Assembly: GCF_000308695.1 (NCBI RefSeq)
Contig: NZ_BAGG01000095.1
Coordinates: 1-62,986 of the forward strand
Length of the DNA stretch: 62,986 nt
Origin: Nocardia takedensis NBRC 100417
Lineage (GTDB): Bacteria > Actinomycetota > Actinomycetes > Mycobacteriales > Mycobacteriaceae
Direction of reading: 5' to 3'
Below, one piece after another: positions 25,656-34,636 of this stretch. Made by a program: the position numbers and the translations under genes. Position 1 is the stretch's first letter. Every line of letters begins with the position of its first letter. The notes under the pieces were generated by a model. It saw nothing but the letters and a program-made list of their open reading frames with translations. It ran no database searches and had not been told where the DNA came from.

Positions 25656-26408
25656 TCACCGCACCCGATCGGCAACCGAGGCGCGTGCGGCGGCCCGGTA
25701 GCGGTCGGCCAGCAGTCGGACCACCGCCGGATGCACGCCGATCGGTTCGGCGACGCCGTCGGCGCCCGCCTTGTGCAACCGCTGCTGGAACAGACCGTGC
25801 GCGAGCAGATAGGAGGCGACGAAGACCCGACGCGCACCCGCGGCCCGCAGGTCGGCGACGACCTCCGGCACACGGGGCGCGCCCGTGGCGACGTAGCCGA
25901 TGCGCACCGGCGCGCCGAGGTGGTCGGCGAGCAGGCCCGCGGCCCGCCGCACGTCCGCGCGCGCCCTGGCGTCCGAGGACCCCGCGGCGGCGAAGACGAT
26001 CGCGTCACCGGGACGCCATCCGGCCGCCCGCAGGCGCATGCCCATGATCCGCGCCAACGCGGGATCGGGCCCCATGGCGGGGGTGACGGCGACGGCCGGG
26101 TGGCCGCTCTCGCCGACCTCGCGCGGCACGTCCTGGTAGACGTGGTAGCCCGAGGCGAGGAAGGCCGGAACGACCACGGCGGGAACGGTGTCCGCCGGAT
26201 CGTCGGCCGCCAGATCGCGCAGGACCTCGGCGGGCGAGGGCCCCAGGACGTCGACGAAGGCCGTGCGCACCGCGGGCGGCGCGCAATCGGCTGCCCTGGT
26301 ACGCGATTCGCTCGCGACGGCGTCGGCGAGGGCGGCGATCATCTCGACCCCCTTGGTGCTCCTGGTTCCGTGCGCGACGAGCACCAGGGCGGGCGTGGTC
26401 GTGGTCAT
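25656..26408 (-). CDS. sirohydrochlorin chelatase CbiX/SirB family
   Basis: A 250-residue chelatase with two CbiX-like halves: LVAHGTRSTKG (metal-binding His13) and, in the second half, SYLLAHGLFQQRL near residue 203. Such enzymes insert Fe2+ (siroheme) or Co2+ (cobalamin) into sirohydrochlorin. Location right behind nnaR and nirBD strongly suggests siroheme supply to NirB (inference). The start codon follows the nnaR stop by one base. Confidence 0.85.
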   Translation of the reverse strand: MTTTTPALVLVAHGTRSTKGVEMIAALADAVASESRTRAADCAPPAVRTAFVDVLGPSPAEVLRDLAADDPADTVPAVVVPAFLASGYHVYQDVPREVGESGHPAVAVTPAMGPDPALARIMGMRLRAAGWRPGDAIVFAAAGSSDARARADVRRAAGLLADHLGAPVRIGYVATGAPRVPEVVADLRAAGARRVFVASYLLAHGLFQQRLHKAGADGVAEPIGVHPAVVRLLADRYRAAARASVADRVR

Positions 26409-26409
26409 C

Positions 26410-27657
26410 TCACCAACTCCCCATCGGTTGGGCGTAGCGCGGAGCCCGCACGGGCGCGCCGATACCGGGCAGCGGCGGCCGCGGCACGTCCGGCGCCGGG
26501 AAATCGTCGGCGCAGTCGACGGCGTCCAGGGCCAGCCGGTAGCCGCGCTTGACGACGGTCTGGATCGCCTTGGGCGTGCCGAGACCCGCGCGCAGTCGCG
26601 CGATGGCCGTCTCCACGGCGTGGGTGTCCTCGCCGCCGCCGGGCAGCGCCGCCAGCAGGTCCTCGCGGGAGACCACCCGTCCGGGCTGACGCGCCAGCGA
26701 CCGCATCAACGCCATCGGCGCGGGGGCGAGTTGGCGGACGACGCCGTCCACCACCACGCATCCACCGCGCACGCTGATCTGATGTCCGGCCGCCTGGATC
26801 CGGTTGGCGCGCCGGGGCAGTTCCTCGGCGACGTGGCGGGCCAGCGCGCCCAGCCGGGCCCGGCCCGGCATGGAGGTCGGCACGCCCAGCTCCTCGAGCG
26901 GCGCGGCGGTGATGGGGCCGACGCAGGCGGGCAGCACCCGACCGCGCAGCGCGTGCAGGACGCCTTCGAGCAGTCCGGTCTCCTTGGCGCGCATCAACAT
27001 CGAAGCCACCGCGGGTGCGCTGGTGAAGGTCACGCAGTCCAGACTCGCGGTGACGATCGCTTCGATCATCTGGTCCATCGGTCCCTGATCGGCGGGCGGG
27101 ATCCACCGGTAGACCGGTACCGCGACCACGTCGGCGCCCGCGCAGCGCAGCACCTCGCAGAAGTCCGGCACAGGCTCCCATTCGGTTGTCGCGCCGTGCA
27201 ATTGGACCGCGATGCGGACACCTTCGACGCCTTCGGCGAGCAGGTGGTCGAGCACCTCCGCGGAGGATTCGGAGGCGGGCGACCACTCCTCGCGCAGTTC
27301 GGCGGCGCGGATGGCGCCCTTGGCCTTGGGGCCGCGGGCCAGCATCCGGTTGGCCGCCAAGGTGTCGCGCAGGTCTTCGGCCAGGCCCCAGCCCTCGGCG
27401 GCCTCCATCCAGCCGCGGAAGCCGATCCCGGTGGTGGCGACCGTGATCTGGGGCGGTTCGGCGACCAGCGTGCGGGTCACCCGTTCCAGTTCGTTGTCGT
27501 CGGCCAGCGGGATGATGCGGATGGCCGGGGCCGAGACCACGCTCGCACCCCGGCGGGTCAGCAGGGTCGCGAATTCATCGGCGCGCCGGGCGGCGGTGAT
27601 GCCGACCGTGAAGCCCGCGAGAGAGGCGCTCGCGTCGATTGTCGTCATGGGGTTCAT
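26410..27657 (-). CDS. nnaR: NnaR-like regulator: uroporphyrinogen-III synthase domain + OmpR-type DNA-binding domain
   Basis: A 415-residue fusion. Residues about 10-270 resemble HemD (TVGITAARRADEFATLLTRR, VTFTSAPAVASML, VGPITAAPLEELG). Residues about 295-375 form a winged helix of the OmpR C-terminal type (LAPAPMALMRSL, REDLLAALPGGGEDTHAVE, VETAIARLRAGLG, VVKRGYRLAL). This architecture is that of NnaR, described in Streptomyces and M. smegmatis as an activator of nitrate/nitrite assimilation acting with GlnR. The ATG overlaps the nirD stop (ATGA); ATG 27648 is an alternative. It probably controls its own operon. Confidence 0.85.
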   Translation of the reverse strand: MNPMTTIDASASLAGFTVGITAARRADEFATLLTRRGASVVSAPAIRIIPLADDNELERVTRTLVAEPPQITVATTGIGFRGWMEAAEGWGLAEDLRDTLAANRMLARGPKAKGAIRAAELREEWSPASESSAEVLDHLLAEGVEGVRIAVQLHGATTEWEPVPDFCEVLRCAGADVVAVPVYRWIPPADQGPMDQMIEAIVTASLDCVTFTSAPAVASMLMRAKETGLLEGVLHALRGRVLPACVGPITAAPLEELGVPTSMPGRARLGALARHVAEELPRRANRIQAAGHQISVRGGCVVVDGVVRQLAPAPMALMRSLARQPGRVVSREDLLAALPGGGEDTHAVETAIARLRAGLGTPKAIQTVVKRGYRLALDAVDCADDFPAPDVPRPPLPGIGAPVRAPRYAQPMGSW

Positions 27658-28055
27658 CCATCCGAGGAGTCGAGCCCGGACTGCGTCGGCTCGTTGGATA
27701 CCGAAACGATGCCGTCGTCCACACGCACCGCGTACACCGGCAGCGCTGCCGACTCATCGTCCAGGCAACGCCCGTCCAGCAACGAGAACGCCTGCTTCAG
27801 CAGCGGCGACTGGACGACGGGGACGCCGCCGCGGTCACCGATGATCCCGCGCGACATCACTGCCGCGCGTCCGAAAGGATCGATGTTACCGACAGCGGCG
27901 ACGGTGCCGTCGGCGAGCAGGAACAGGGCGGCCTGACGGCCACCTTTCAGCAACACCGCGACGCCGCGGCCGGGGATCAGATAGTCGAGACGGCACGCCT
28001 GGGTCCAACCGGTGGCCGTGCCTCGTGAAATGCCGGGTGTATCGATAACGGTCAT
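27654..28055 (-). CDS. nirD: nitrite reductase small subunit NirD
   Basis: A 133-residue Rieske-fold protein, partner of NirB in cytoplasmic NADH-dependent nitrite reduction to ammonium. Segments WTQACRLDYLIPGRGVAVLL and GNIDPFGRAAVMSRGI are typical of NirD. As in other NirD proteins, the Cys/His ligands of a true Rieske cluster are absent. Start fixed by GGAGGAGGAACC about 6 bases before ATG 28055. Confidence 0.93.
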   Translation of the reverse strand: MTVIDTPGISRGTATGWTQACRLDYLIPGRGVAVLLKGGRQAALFLLADGTVAAVGNIDPFGRAAVMSRGIIGDRGGVPVVQSPLLKQAFSLLDGRCLDDESAALPVYAVRVDDGIVSVSNEPTQSGLDSSDG

Positions 28056-28120
28056 CGGGGTTCCTCCTCCGAACGCCACACCTATTGGTACCGGCGTCCT
28101 GTTTCCACGCTGTTAAGCGG

Positions 28121-30688
28121 TCATTTCCCGTGCGTGGCCGTGACGGAACCCACGCTGATCGGCACTTCGGGCAGACCCAGCAGCACCGGCACCTTGCGCT
28201 CGCCGCTGTCGTCGAACGAGATGGTCGGATCGCTCTGGTCGGGAGCGTTGACGAAGGAGACGAACCGCGAGAGCTTCTCCTCGTCGTCGAGCACCGCGGC
28301 CCACTCGTCGCGGTAGCCCTCGACGTGCTTGGCCATCGCCGACTCGAGTTCCTCGGCGATGCCGAGGCTGTCCTCGCACACGACCGCCTTGAGGTAGTCC
28401 ATGCCGCCCTCGAGGGCCTCCTGCCACGGCGCGGTGCGCTGCAACCGGTCCGCGGTGCGGATGTAGAACATCAGGTAGCGGTCGATGTACTTGATCAGCG
28501 TCTCGTCGTCGAGCTCACCGGCCAGCAGCACCGCGTGCTTGGGAACCAGACCGCCGTTGCCGCCGACGTAGAGGTTCCAGCCGTTCTCGGTCGCGATGAC
28601 GCCGACGTCCTTGCCCCTGGCCTCGGCGCATTCGCGGGCGCACCCCGACACCGCCAGCTTCAGCTTGTGCGGGGACCGCAGGCCGCGGTAGCGCTTCTCC
28701 AGCAGCACGGCCATGCCGACCGAGTCCTGCTGGCCGTAGCGGCACCAAGTGGACCCGACGCAGCTCTTGACCGTGCGCAGCGACTTGCCGTACGCGTGCC
28801 CGGACTCCATGCCCGCGTCGACCAGCCGCTTCCAGATCAGCGGCAACTGTTCCACCCGCGCCCCGAACAGGTCGATGCGCTGACCGCCGGTCACCTTGAC
28901 GTAGAGGCCGAACTCCTTGGCGACCTCGCCGATGGTGATCAGCTGCTCGGCGGTGACCTCGCCGCCGGGCATCCGCGGCACCACCGAGTAGGTGCCGTTC
29001 TTCTGCAGGTTGGCCAGGAAGTGGTCGTTGGTGTCCTGCAACGCGGCCTGTTCGCCGTCGAGGATGTGCTCGCTCGAGGTGGAGGCCAGGATGGAGGCGA
29101 CCGTCGGCTTGCAGATGTCGCAGCCGCTGCCCTTGCCGTGCTTGGCGATCAGCCCCGAGAAGGTGCGGATGCCGGTGACCTGGACGATCTGGAACAGCTC
29201 CGCGCGCGACTGCTCGAAGTGCTCGCACAGCGCCTTGGACATCTCCACGCCGGACTGCTCGAGCAGTTTCTTGAGCATCGGCACGCAGCCGCCGCAGGAG
29301 GTGCCCGCGGTGGTGCAGCCCTTGATCGCGGCCACATCGCAGGCGCCCTCGGCGATCGCGCCGCAGATCGAGCCCTTGCTGACGTTGTTGCACGAGCAGA
29401 TCTGCGCGTCGTCGGGCAGGGCGTCGGCGCCCAGTTCGGCGCCCGCGGGCGAGATCAGCGCGGCCGGTTCGGCGGGCAGCGGACGCCCGACCAGCGGGCG
29501 CAGCGCCGAATAGGCGGTGGCGTCGCCGACCAGGATGCCGCCGAGCAGGATCTTCGCGTCGTCGGAGACGACCAGCTTGGCGTAGGTGCCCTTGGCCGCG
29601 TCGTGCAGCACCACCGACAGCGCGCCCTCGGTGGTGGCGTGCGCGTCACCGAAGCTGGCGACGTCGACGCCGAGCAGCTTGAGCTTGGTGGACATGTCCG
29701 CGCCGGGGAATTCGCCGGAGCCGCCGAGCAGGCGGTCCGCGACGATCTCGGCGGTGCTGTAGCCCGGGGCGACCAGGCCGTAGCAGACGCCCTCGACGGC
29801 GGCGCATTCGCCGATCGCCCAGATGTCCGGGTCGGAGGTCTGCAACCCCAGGTCGGTGATGATGCCGCCGCGCGGCCCGACCTCGAGACCCGAGGTCCTG
29901 GCGATCTCGTCGCGCGGACGGACGCCCGCCGAGAACACCACCAGCGACGCGTCGATCTGCGACTCGTCGGACAGGGTCAGTTTCAGCCCGCCCTCGACCT
30001 GCTCGATCGAGGTGGTGCCGACCCCGGTGTGCACGTTCAGTCCCAGATCGGTGACCAGACGTTCCAGGATCGCGCCGCCGCCCGCGTCGACCTGGGCGGG
30101 CATCAGCCGGTCGTTGTACTCGACCACGTGCGGGGTCATCCCGAGCAGACGCAGCGCGTTGGCCGCCTCCAGACCGAGCAGACCGCCGCCGATCACCACA
30201 CCGTGCGCGCCGGGTCCGGCGGCCTCGGCCGTGGCACGGATGCCGTCCAGATCGTCGATCGTGCGGTAGACGAAACATTCGGGCAGGTCGTGACCGGGCA
30301 CCGGCGGCACGAACGCGTAGGAGCCGGTGGCCAGCACCAACGCGTCGTAGCCGATGGTGTCGCCTTCGGAGGTGGTGACCTTGCGCGCCTGGCGGTCGAT
30401 GGCCAGACCGCTCTGGCCCAGGCGCAGCTCCACCAGGTCGTCGCCGGCGTATTCGTTGCCGGGCAGCGCCAGCGCGGCGGCGTCCCAGGCGCCGACGTAG
30501 GCCGACAGGCCGACGCGGTCGTAGGCGGGCCGCCGCTCCTCGCTGAGCACGACGATCTGCCACTGGCCCGCCTCGTCGCGCGAACGCAGCGCTTCGACGA
30601 AGCGGTGACCGACCATGCCGTGTCCGATGACCACCACGGTCTTGCGAGCGGTCGTGTCGAGGGTCGTCGGGTCGACGGTGGGGTTCAT
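28121..30688 (-). CDS. nirB: nitrite reductase large subunit NirB
   Basis: An 855-residue siroheme-, FAD- and Fe-S-containing enzyme. It has an N-terminal FAD-binding fold (VVVIGHGMVG), a second dinucleotide fold for NADH (GVVIGGGLLGLEAA), a BFD-like 2Fe-2S domain (ICSCNNV ... CGGC), a further CDIC pair, and the C-terminal sulfite/nitrite reductase half with siroheme/4Fe-4S ligands CVGSTWC and SGCAREC. ATG 30688 is preceded by GGAGG. It follows narK by 25 bases and precedes nirD by 65. Confidence 0.96.
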   Translation of the reverse strand: MNPTVDPTTLDTTARKTVVVIGHGMVGHRFVEALRSRDEAGQWQIVVLSEERRPAYDRVGLSAYVGAWDAAALALPGNEYAGDDLVELRLGQSGLAIDRQARKVTTSEGDTIGYDALVLATGSYAFVPPVPGHDLPECFVYRTIDDLDGIRATAEAAGPGAHGVVIGGGLLGLEAANALRLLGMTPHVVEYNDRLMPAQVDAGGGAILERLVTDLGLNVHTGVGTTSIEQVEGGLKLTLSDESQIDASLVVFSAGVRPRDEIARTSGLEVGPRGGIITDLGLQTSDPDIWAIGECAAVEGVCYGLVAPGYSTAEIVADRLLGGSGEFPGADMSTKLKLLGVDVASFGDAHATTEGALSVVLHDAAKGTYAKLVVSDDAKILLGGILVGDATAYSALRPLVGRPLPAEPAALISPAGAELGADALPDDAQICSCNNVSKGSICGAIAEGACDVAAIKGCTTAGTSCGGCVPMLKKLLEQSGVEMSKALCEHFEQSRAELFQIVQVTGIRTFSGLIAKHGKGSGCDICKPTVASILASTSSEHILDGEQAALQDTNDHFLANLQKNGTYSVVPRMPGGEVTAEQLITIGEVAKEFGLYVKVTGGQRIDLFGARVEQLPLIWKRLVDAGMESGHAYGKSLRTVKSCVGSTWCRYGQQDSVGMAVLLEKRYRGLRSPHKLKLAVSGCARECAEARGKDVGVIATENGWNLYVGGNGGLVPKHAVLLAGELDDETLIKYIDRYLMFYIRTADRLQRTAPWQEALEGGMDYLKAVVCEDSLGIAEELESAMAKHVEGYRDEWAAVLDDEEKLSRFVSFVNAPDQSDPTISFDDSGERKVPVLLGLPEVPISVGSVTATHGK

Positions 30689-30713
30689 GGATGACCTCCG
30701 GAGATGGCGAGTG

Positions 30714-32195
30714 TCAGGCGTGCGCCGACGAGGTGGTGGACGTTGCGCGACTCCGGCCGGAGTGCGCGAGACCTTCGGCCGCGCGGACGAACGTCTCGGC
30801 CTCGACCACGACATCGGAGTCGGAGGGCGCCGCCGCGGTGGGACGACGCAGGAACACCGCCCAGGTCACCGCGACGCACACGACGTAGAAGGCCATGAAG
30901 ACCCAGAACGCGGTGGTGGCGGAGCTGGTGTTGGCGTAGGAGGAGCGCAGGACCAGGTTGATCCCGACGCCGCCGAGCGCGCCGATCGCGCCGACGAAGC
31001 CGATGAGCGCGCCGGAGGTGTTCTGCGACCAGGCGGCCCGCTCGGCCGCAGAGCCGTCCAGGCTCTTGGACTTGGCGTCGAACACCGACGGGATGATCTT
31101 GGTGACCGAGCCGTTGCCGATGCCGGAGAGCACGAACAGCGCGATGAAACCGATCACCAGCGCGGTCATCGCGCCGCCGCTGGGCACGCCGCCGTTGCTG
31201 TCGCCCAGGGTGCTGGCCACCGCCACGAGCACGGCCGCCGCGGTCATCGCCCCGAACACGTACATGCTGACCCGGCTGCCGCCGATGCGGTCGGCCCACT
31301 TGCCGCCGTAGGGGCGGGCCAGCGACCCGAGCAGCGGGCCGATGAAGGCGATCTGCGCGGCGTGCAGCGCGGCCTGCGCGGCGGTGTCGCCACCGGCCTT
31401 GAAGCTGATCTGCAGCACCTGGCCGAAGGCGAAGCTGTAGCCGATGAACGAACCGAAGGTGCCGATGTAGAGGAACGCGATCGCCCAGGACTGCGGCACC
31501 TCGAGCGCGGTGATCATGTAGGACAGGTCGGCCTTCTGGTTGCGCAGGTTGTCCATGTAGAGCGCCGCGCCGACACCGGCCAACGCGATCAGCACCAGGT
31601 AGACCGCGCAGATCAGCGAGGCGTAGTCGTTGCCCAGGGTCGCGATGACCAGCAGGCCGATCAACTGGATGACCGGGACGCCGATGTTGCCGCCGCCCGC
31701 GTTCAGGCCCAGCGCCCATCCCTTGAGCCGCTGCGGGTAGAAGGCGTTGATATTGGTCATCGAGGAGGCGAAGTTGCCGCCGCCGAGACCCGCGAACGCG
31801 GCCACGACCAGGAACGTCGTGTACGAGGTGCCGGGCTGGTTGATGAAGTACAGCGTCAGCAGCGTCGGGACCAGCAGCATCAGCGCGCTGAAGATGGTCC
31901 AGTTGCGGCCGCCGAAACGGGCGGTGGCCACGGTGTACGGGATTCGCAGGATCGCACCGACCAGCGTCGGCACGGCCACGAGGAAGAACTTGCCCGCGGG
32001 GTCGATCCCGAACTCGTCGGTGGGCATGAACAGCACCATGACCGACCAGATGGACCAGACGGAGAATCCGACGTGCTCGGCGAAGACCGACCAGATCAGG
32101 TTGCGCCGGGCGACGTTCTTGCCACCGGCCTCCCATGCCTGGACATCCTCGGCATCCCAGTGCTCGATGTTGCGGTTACGCGTCAGCGTGCTCAA
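30714..32195 (-). CDS. nitrate/nitrite transporter NarK, first paralogue
   Basis: Major-facilitator transporter with about 12 membrane helices. Both nitrate signatures are present: GLGGGNFASSMTN and LNAGGGNIG, and FARPYGGKWADR-type loop residues (ARPYGGKWADRIGG). TTG 32195 is chosen because GGAGG lies 8 bases upstream (493 residues); a TTG one codon earlier and an ATG at 32225 are alternatives. It heads the operon narK-nirB-nirD-nnaR-cbiX and brings in the substrate for it. A GlnR-type box lies about 130-165 bases upstream of the start. Confidence 0.92.
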   Translation of the reverse strand: MSTLTRNRNIEHWDAEDVQAWEAGGKNVARRNLIWSVFAEHVGFSVWSIWSVMVLFMPTDEFGIDPAGKFFLVAVPTLVGAILRIPYTVATARFGGRNWTIFSALMLLVPTLLTLYFINQPGTSYTTFLVVAAFAGLGGGNFASSMTNINAFYPQRLKGWALGLNAGGGNIGVPVIQLIGLLVIATLGNDYASLICAVYLVLIALAGVGAALYMDNLRNQKADLSYMITALEVPQSWAIAFLYIGTFGSFIGYSFAFGQVLQISFKAGGDTAAQAALHAAQIAFIGPLLGSLARPYGGKWADRIGGSRVSMYVFGAMTAAAVLVAVASTLGDSNGGVPSGGAMTALVIGFIALFVLSGIGNGSVTKIIPSVFDAKSKSLDGSAAERAAWSQNTSGALIGFVGAIGALGGVGINLVLRSSYANTSSATTAFWVFMAFYVVCVAVTWAVFLRRPTAAAPSDSDVVVEAETFVRAAEGLAHSGRSRATSTTSSAHA

Positions 32196-32323
32196 CAAGG
32201 GCCTCCCAAAATCGGTTGGCCCCAACGGTAGGTAACGGGTATTGCCGTAATGCTGCGCGAAATGTCGCTTGAATCAACGGTTGCTCACGTACACCGTCAA
32301 GTGGAGGTGAGTTCGCGACGAAT

Positions 32324-32360
32324 GTTTCAGCGGTGTGACACAACGGTTTCCGCCGGTGAC
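32324..32360. promoter_or_regulatory. GlnR-type nitrogen-control box upstream of narK-nirBD
   Basis: Reading the plus strand: GTTTC (32324), six bases, GTGAC (32335), six bases, GTTTC (32346), five bases, GTGAC (32356). On the minus strand, towards narK, this is GTCAC-n5-GAAAC-n6-GTCAC-n6-GAAAC, nearly identical to the known actinobacterial GlnR consensus gTnAC-n6-GaAAC repeated twice; only one spacer is a base short. GlnR is known to activate nitrate/nitrite genes in Streptomyces and mycobacteria. Confidence 0.75.
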
Positions 32361-32474
32361 GAACAACCCGCTCAAGCGCAGGTCAGCGCGTGAGGTGTGA
32401 CGCGCGCAACCTCATTCGACAACAATGGACGGTCGCGCACCGGCCCGCAACTCGGGCGGTGAGGTCTCGGACGC

Positions 32475-33734
32475 TCAGACCCAGCTGTCCTCGAGCAGGC
32501 GCGGCTTGCACGCCTGCCACGCGCCCGCCAACAGCACCAGCACCGCGACCGAGAGCATCGCGAACGGCGCGACCCACCCGTGGGTCGCGGTGTGCAGCGT
32601 GCCGAAGAGCAGCGGCCCGAGGCAGGCGACCGCGTAGCCGACGCCTTGGGTGAAGCCCGACAGCGACGCCGACCCGCGGGCGGTGCGGGTGCGCAGATTG
32701 ATCAACGTCAGCGCCATCGGGAAGGTGCTCGGACCCAGGCCCAGCACGATCACCCACAGCACCGGCGCGCTCATCGGCGCGACCAGCAGTCCCGCGAACC
32801 CGGTGAAGAAGCAGGCCGCGAAGACCAGCACCACCGGGAAGGGGTTGCGCAGCCGGGCCACGATGGTCGGCGCGCTGAGCGCCGAGACCAGCCCGACCAG
32901 CGCGAACAGGCCCACCATGGTGCCGCCGAAGGCATCGCTCGCACCGGCTTCGGCCAGGATCGCGGGCAGCCAGGCGAAGATCGCGTAGGTGATCAGCGAG
33001 GTCATGCCGAACATGGCCGCCATCCCCCAGGCCACCGGGGAACGCCACACCTTCCCGACGGCCGGACCGGAGGTCGCGGGCAGTTCGGTGGTGTCGAGCA
33101 CGTCGCGACCGCGGCGGGCGCGCAGCACGCCCAGCCAGGGAAGCGCGGCGGCGAAGCCGAGCAGCGCCCACAGGCCGATCGAGATCCGCCACCCGTGCGC
33201 CTGCGCCACCGGCACGGCGGTCAGCGCGGGCACGACCGTGCCCAGTTGAACCATGGTGATGTAGAGCGAGCTGATGACCGCGACCCGATCCGGGAAATAG
33301 CGCTTGACCAGCGGCGGGATCACCACGTTGCCGATGCCCATCCCGGCCAGCGCCAGCGCGGAGAACACCAGCAACCCCGCGGTGCCACCCGCCACGGCGC
33401 GGGTGAGCATGCCCGCGCCCGCCATCAACATGGCCACGAACACGGTGCGTTCCAGACCGAAGCGGCCCACCAGCAGCGGTGTCAGCAGCCCCGAAACCGC
33501 GAACATCGCGGTGGGGATCATGCCGAAGACGCCGACGATCGCCGTCGAATAGCCGATGTCGGCGCCGATCCGCTCGGCCAGCGGGCTGAACGCCGTCACC
33601 GCGACGCGCAACGTCAGCGCCGACATCACGATGGCCAGCAGTACCAGCAACCGACCCTCGCCGAGGGCGCGCGGGAAGCGCGCGGGAGTGGTCGTGGTCT
33701 GCCGGGCCGTGGTGTCGGAGAGGGTTGCTGTCAC
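32475..33734 (-). CDS. MFS transporter of the CynX/NimT type
   Basis: Major-facilitator protein of about 419 residues with 12 predicted helices. The sequence resembles the cyanate/nitroimidazole transporter group (ALTLRVAVTAFSPLAERI, GMGIGNVVIPPLVKRYFPDR, TLINLRTRTARGSASLSGF); the natural substrate is unknown. GTG 33734 is preferred: a TATGAT box (33746-33741) ends six bases before it, indicating a leaderless mRNA. A TTG 12 codons upstream (33770) is possible. It is divergent from a FadR-type regulator 65 bases away, which likely controls it. Confidence 0.82.
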   Translation of the reverse strand: MTATLSDTTARQTTTTPARFPRALGEGRLLVLLAIVMSALTLRVAVTAFSPLAERIGADIGYSTAIVGVFGMIPTAMFAVSGLLTPLLVGRFGLERTVFVAMLMAGAGMLTRAVAGGTAGLLVFSALALAGMGIGNVVIPPLVKRYFPDRVAVISSLYITMVQLGTVVPALTAVPVAQAHGWRISIGLWALLGFAAALPWLGVLRARRGRDVLDTTELPATSGPAVGKVWRSPVAWGMAAMFGMTSLITYAIFAWLPAILAEAGASDAFGGTMVGLFALVGLVSALSAPTIVARLRNPFPVVLVFAACFFTGFAGLLVAPMSAPVLWVIVLGLGPSTFPMALTLINLRTRTARGSASLSGFTQGVGYAVACLGPLLFGTLHTATHGWVAPFAMLSVAVLVLLAGAWQACKPRLLEDSWV

Positions 33735-33740
33735 CGAGAA

Positions 33741-33793
33741 ATCATAGGATGACCGGATGTTATGAGGCAAGGTGATGTGATGGGCGGTACTCT
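33741..33793. promoter_or_regulatory. back-to-back leaderless promoters and candidate operator
   Basis: Minus-strand TATGAT (33746-33741) and plus-strand TACTCT (33788-33793) each end six bases before a GTG start. Between them a hyphenated dyad, CATA (33743-33746) and TATG (33761-33764), overlaps the first box and could be the GntR-family operator; the dyad is imperfect inside. Confidence 0.5.
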
Positions 33794-33799
33794 GTTCCG

Positions 33800-34474
33800 G
33801 TGCAACCAGTCCGGCGTACCAGTCTCATCGCTCAGGTCACCGAGCAGTTGCGTGCCGAAATCCGTTCCGGCCGTTGGGTCATCGGCTCACGCATCCCCAC
33901 CGAACCCGAGCTCACCGAACTCACCGGCACCGGCCGCAACACCGTGCGCGAAGCCGTCCAGGCCCTCGTCCACGCCGGCATGTTGGAACGACGCCAGGGC
34001 TCGGGCACCTATGTGATCGCCGCCTCCGAAGTCGGCGGCACCCTCGCCAAGTACTTCGCCGACGCCGAGGAACGCGACGTCCTCGAACTGCGCCAAGCCC
34101 TCGACACCACCGCCGCCGCCCTGGCCGCGCGCCGCCGCGACGACACCGACATCGCCACCCTGCACCGCCTGCTCGCCGAACGCGGCGAACACAGCTGGGG
34201 CGAACACAACTCCGCGGCCATCGCCGCCGACGTCGCCCTGCACCGCGCGATCGTCGTCGCCAGCCACAACGCGATCTACCTCGAGTTCTACGATTCGCTG
34301 CTGCCCACCATCGAACAGGTCATCCGCTCGCGCACCGCCCGCTCCGACGACTCCTACGACATCGAACACAGCGACCTCGTCCGAGCCGTCGTCGACGGCG
34401 ACCCCGACCGCGCCGCCCAAGCAGCGCGCTGCTTCCTCGGCTCACTCATCGCCGAATATCCTGAACCGCGGTAA
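33800..34474 (+). CDS. GntR-family regulator, FadR/FCD subgroup
   Basis: A 224-residue regulator: winged helix at residues about 8-75 (RSGRWVIGSRIPTEPELTEL, TGRNTVREAVQALVHAGMLE, RQGSGTYV) and a helical FCD ligand domain (ELRQALDTTAAALAARR, ADVALHRAIVVASHNAIYLE, HSDLVRAVVDGDPDRAAQAA). FCD proteins bind small acids or metal-chelated ligands. Likely repressor or activator of the divergent MFS gene (inference from the shared 65-base promoter region). GTG start, leaderless pattern. Confidence 0.88.
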   Translation: MQPVRRTSLIAQVTEQLRAEIRSGRWVIGSRIPTEPELTELTGTGRNTVREAVQALVHAGMLERRQGSGTYVIAASEVGGTLAKYFADAEERDVLELRQALDTTAAALAARRRDDTDIATLHRLLAERGEHSWGEHNSAAIAADVALHRAIVVASHNAIYLEFYDSLLPTIEQVIRSRTARSDDSYDIEHSDLVRAVVDGDPDRAAQAARCFLGSLIAEYPEPR

Positions 34475-34636
34475 CGACATTCGGCCCGCGCGTCGGGCGG
34501 GTAACCAAGACGTCACCACGCGCCGCAGGCCGATGTGAGTCGGATTTGCCGGCGACGCAACGAAACGCCATCGGGGTGCAACACCGGGCTTCTACCTTTG
34601 TTCCCGAACCGCAGTGAGGCAATCGAGAGGAAGCCG

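Noticed and set aside
28085..30694. 869-codon plus-strand open frame opposite nirB
   Set aside because: Shadow frame rich in Arg, Gly, Asp and His; nirB is certain.
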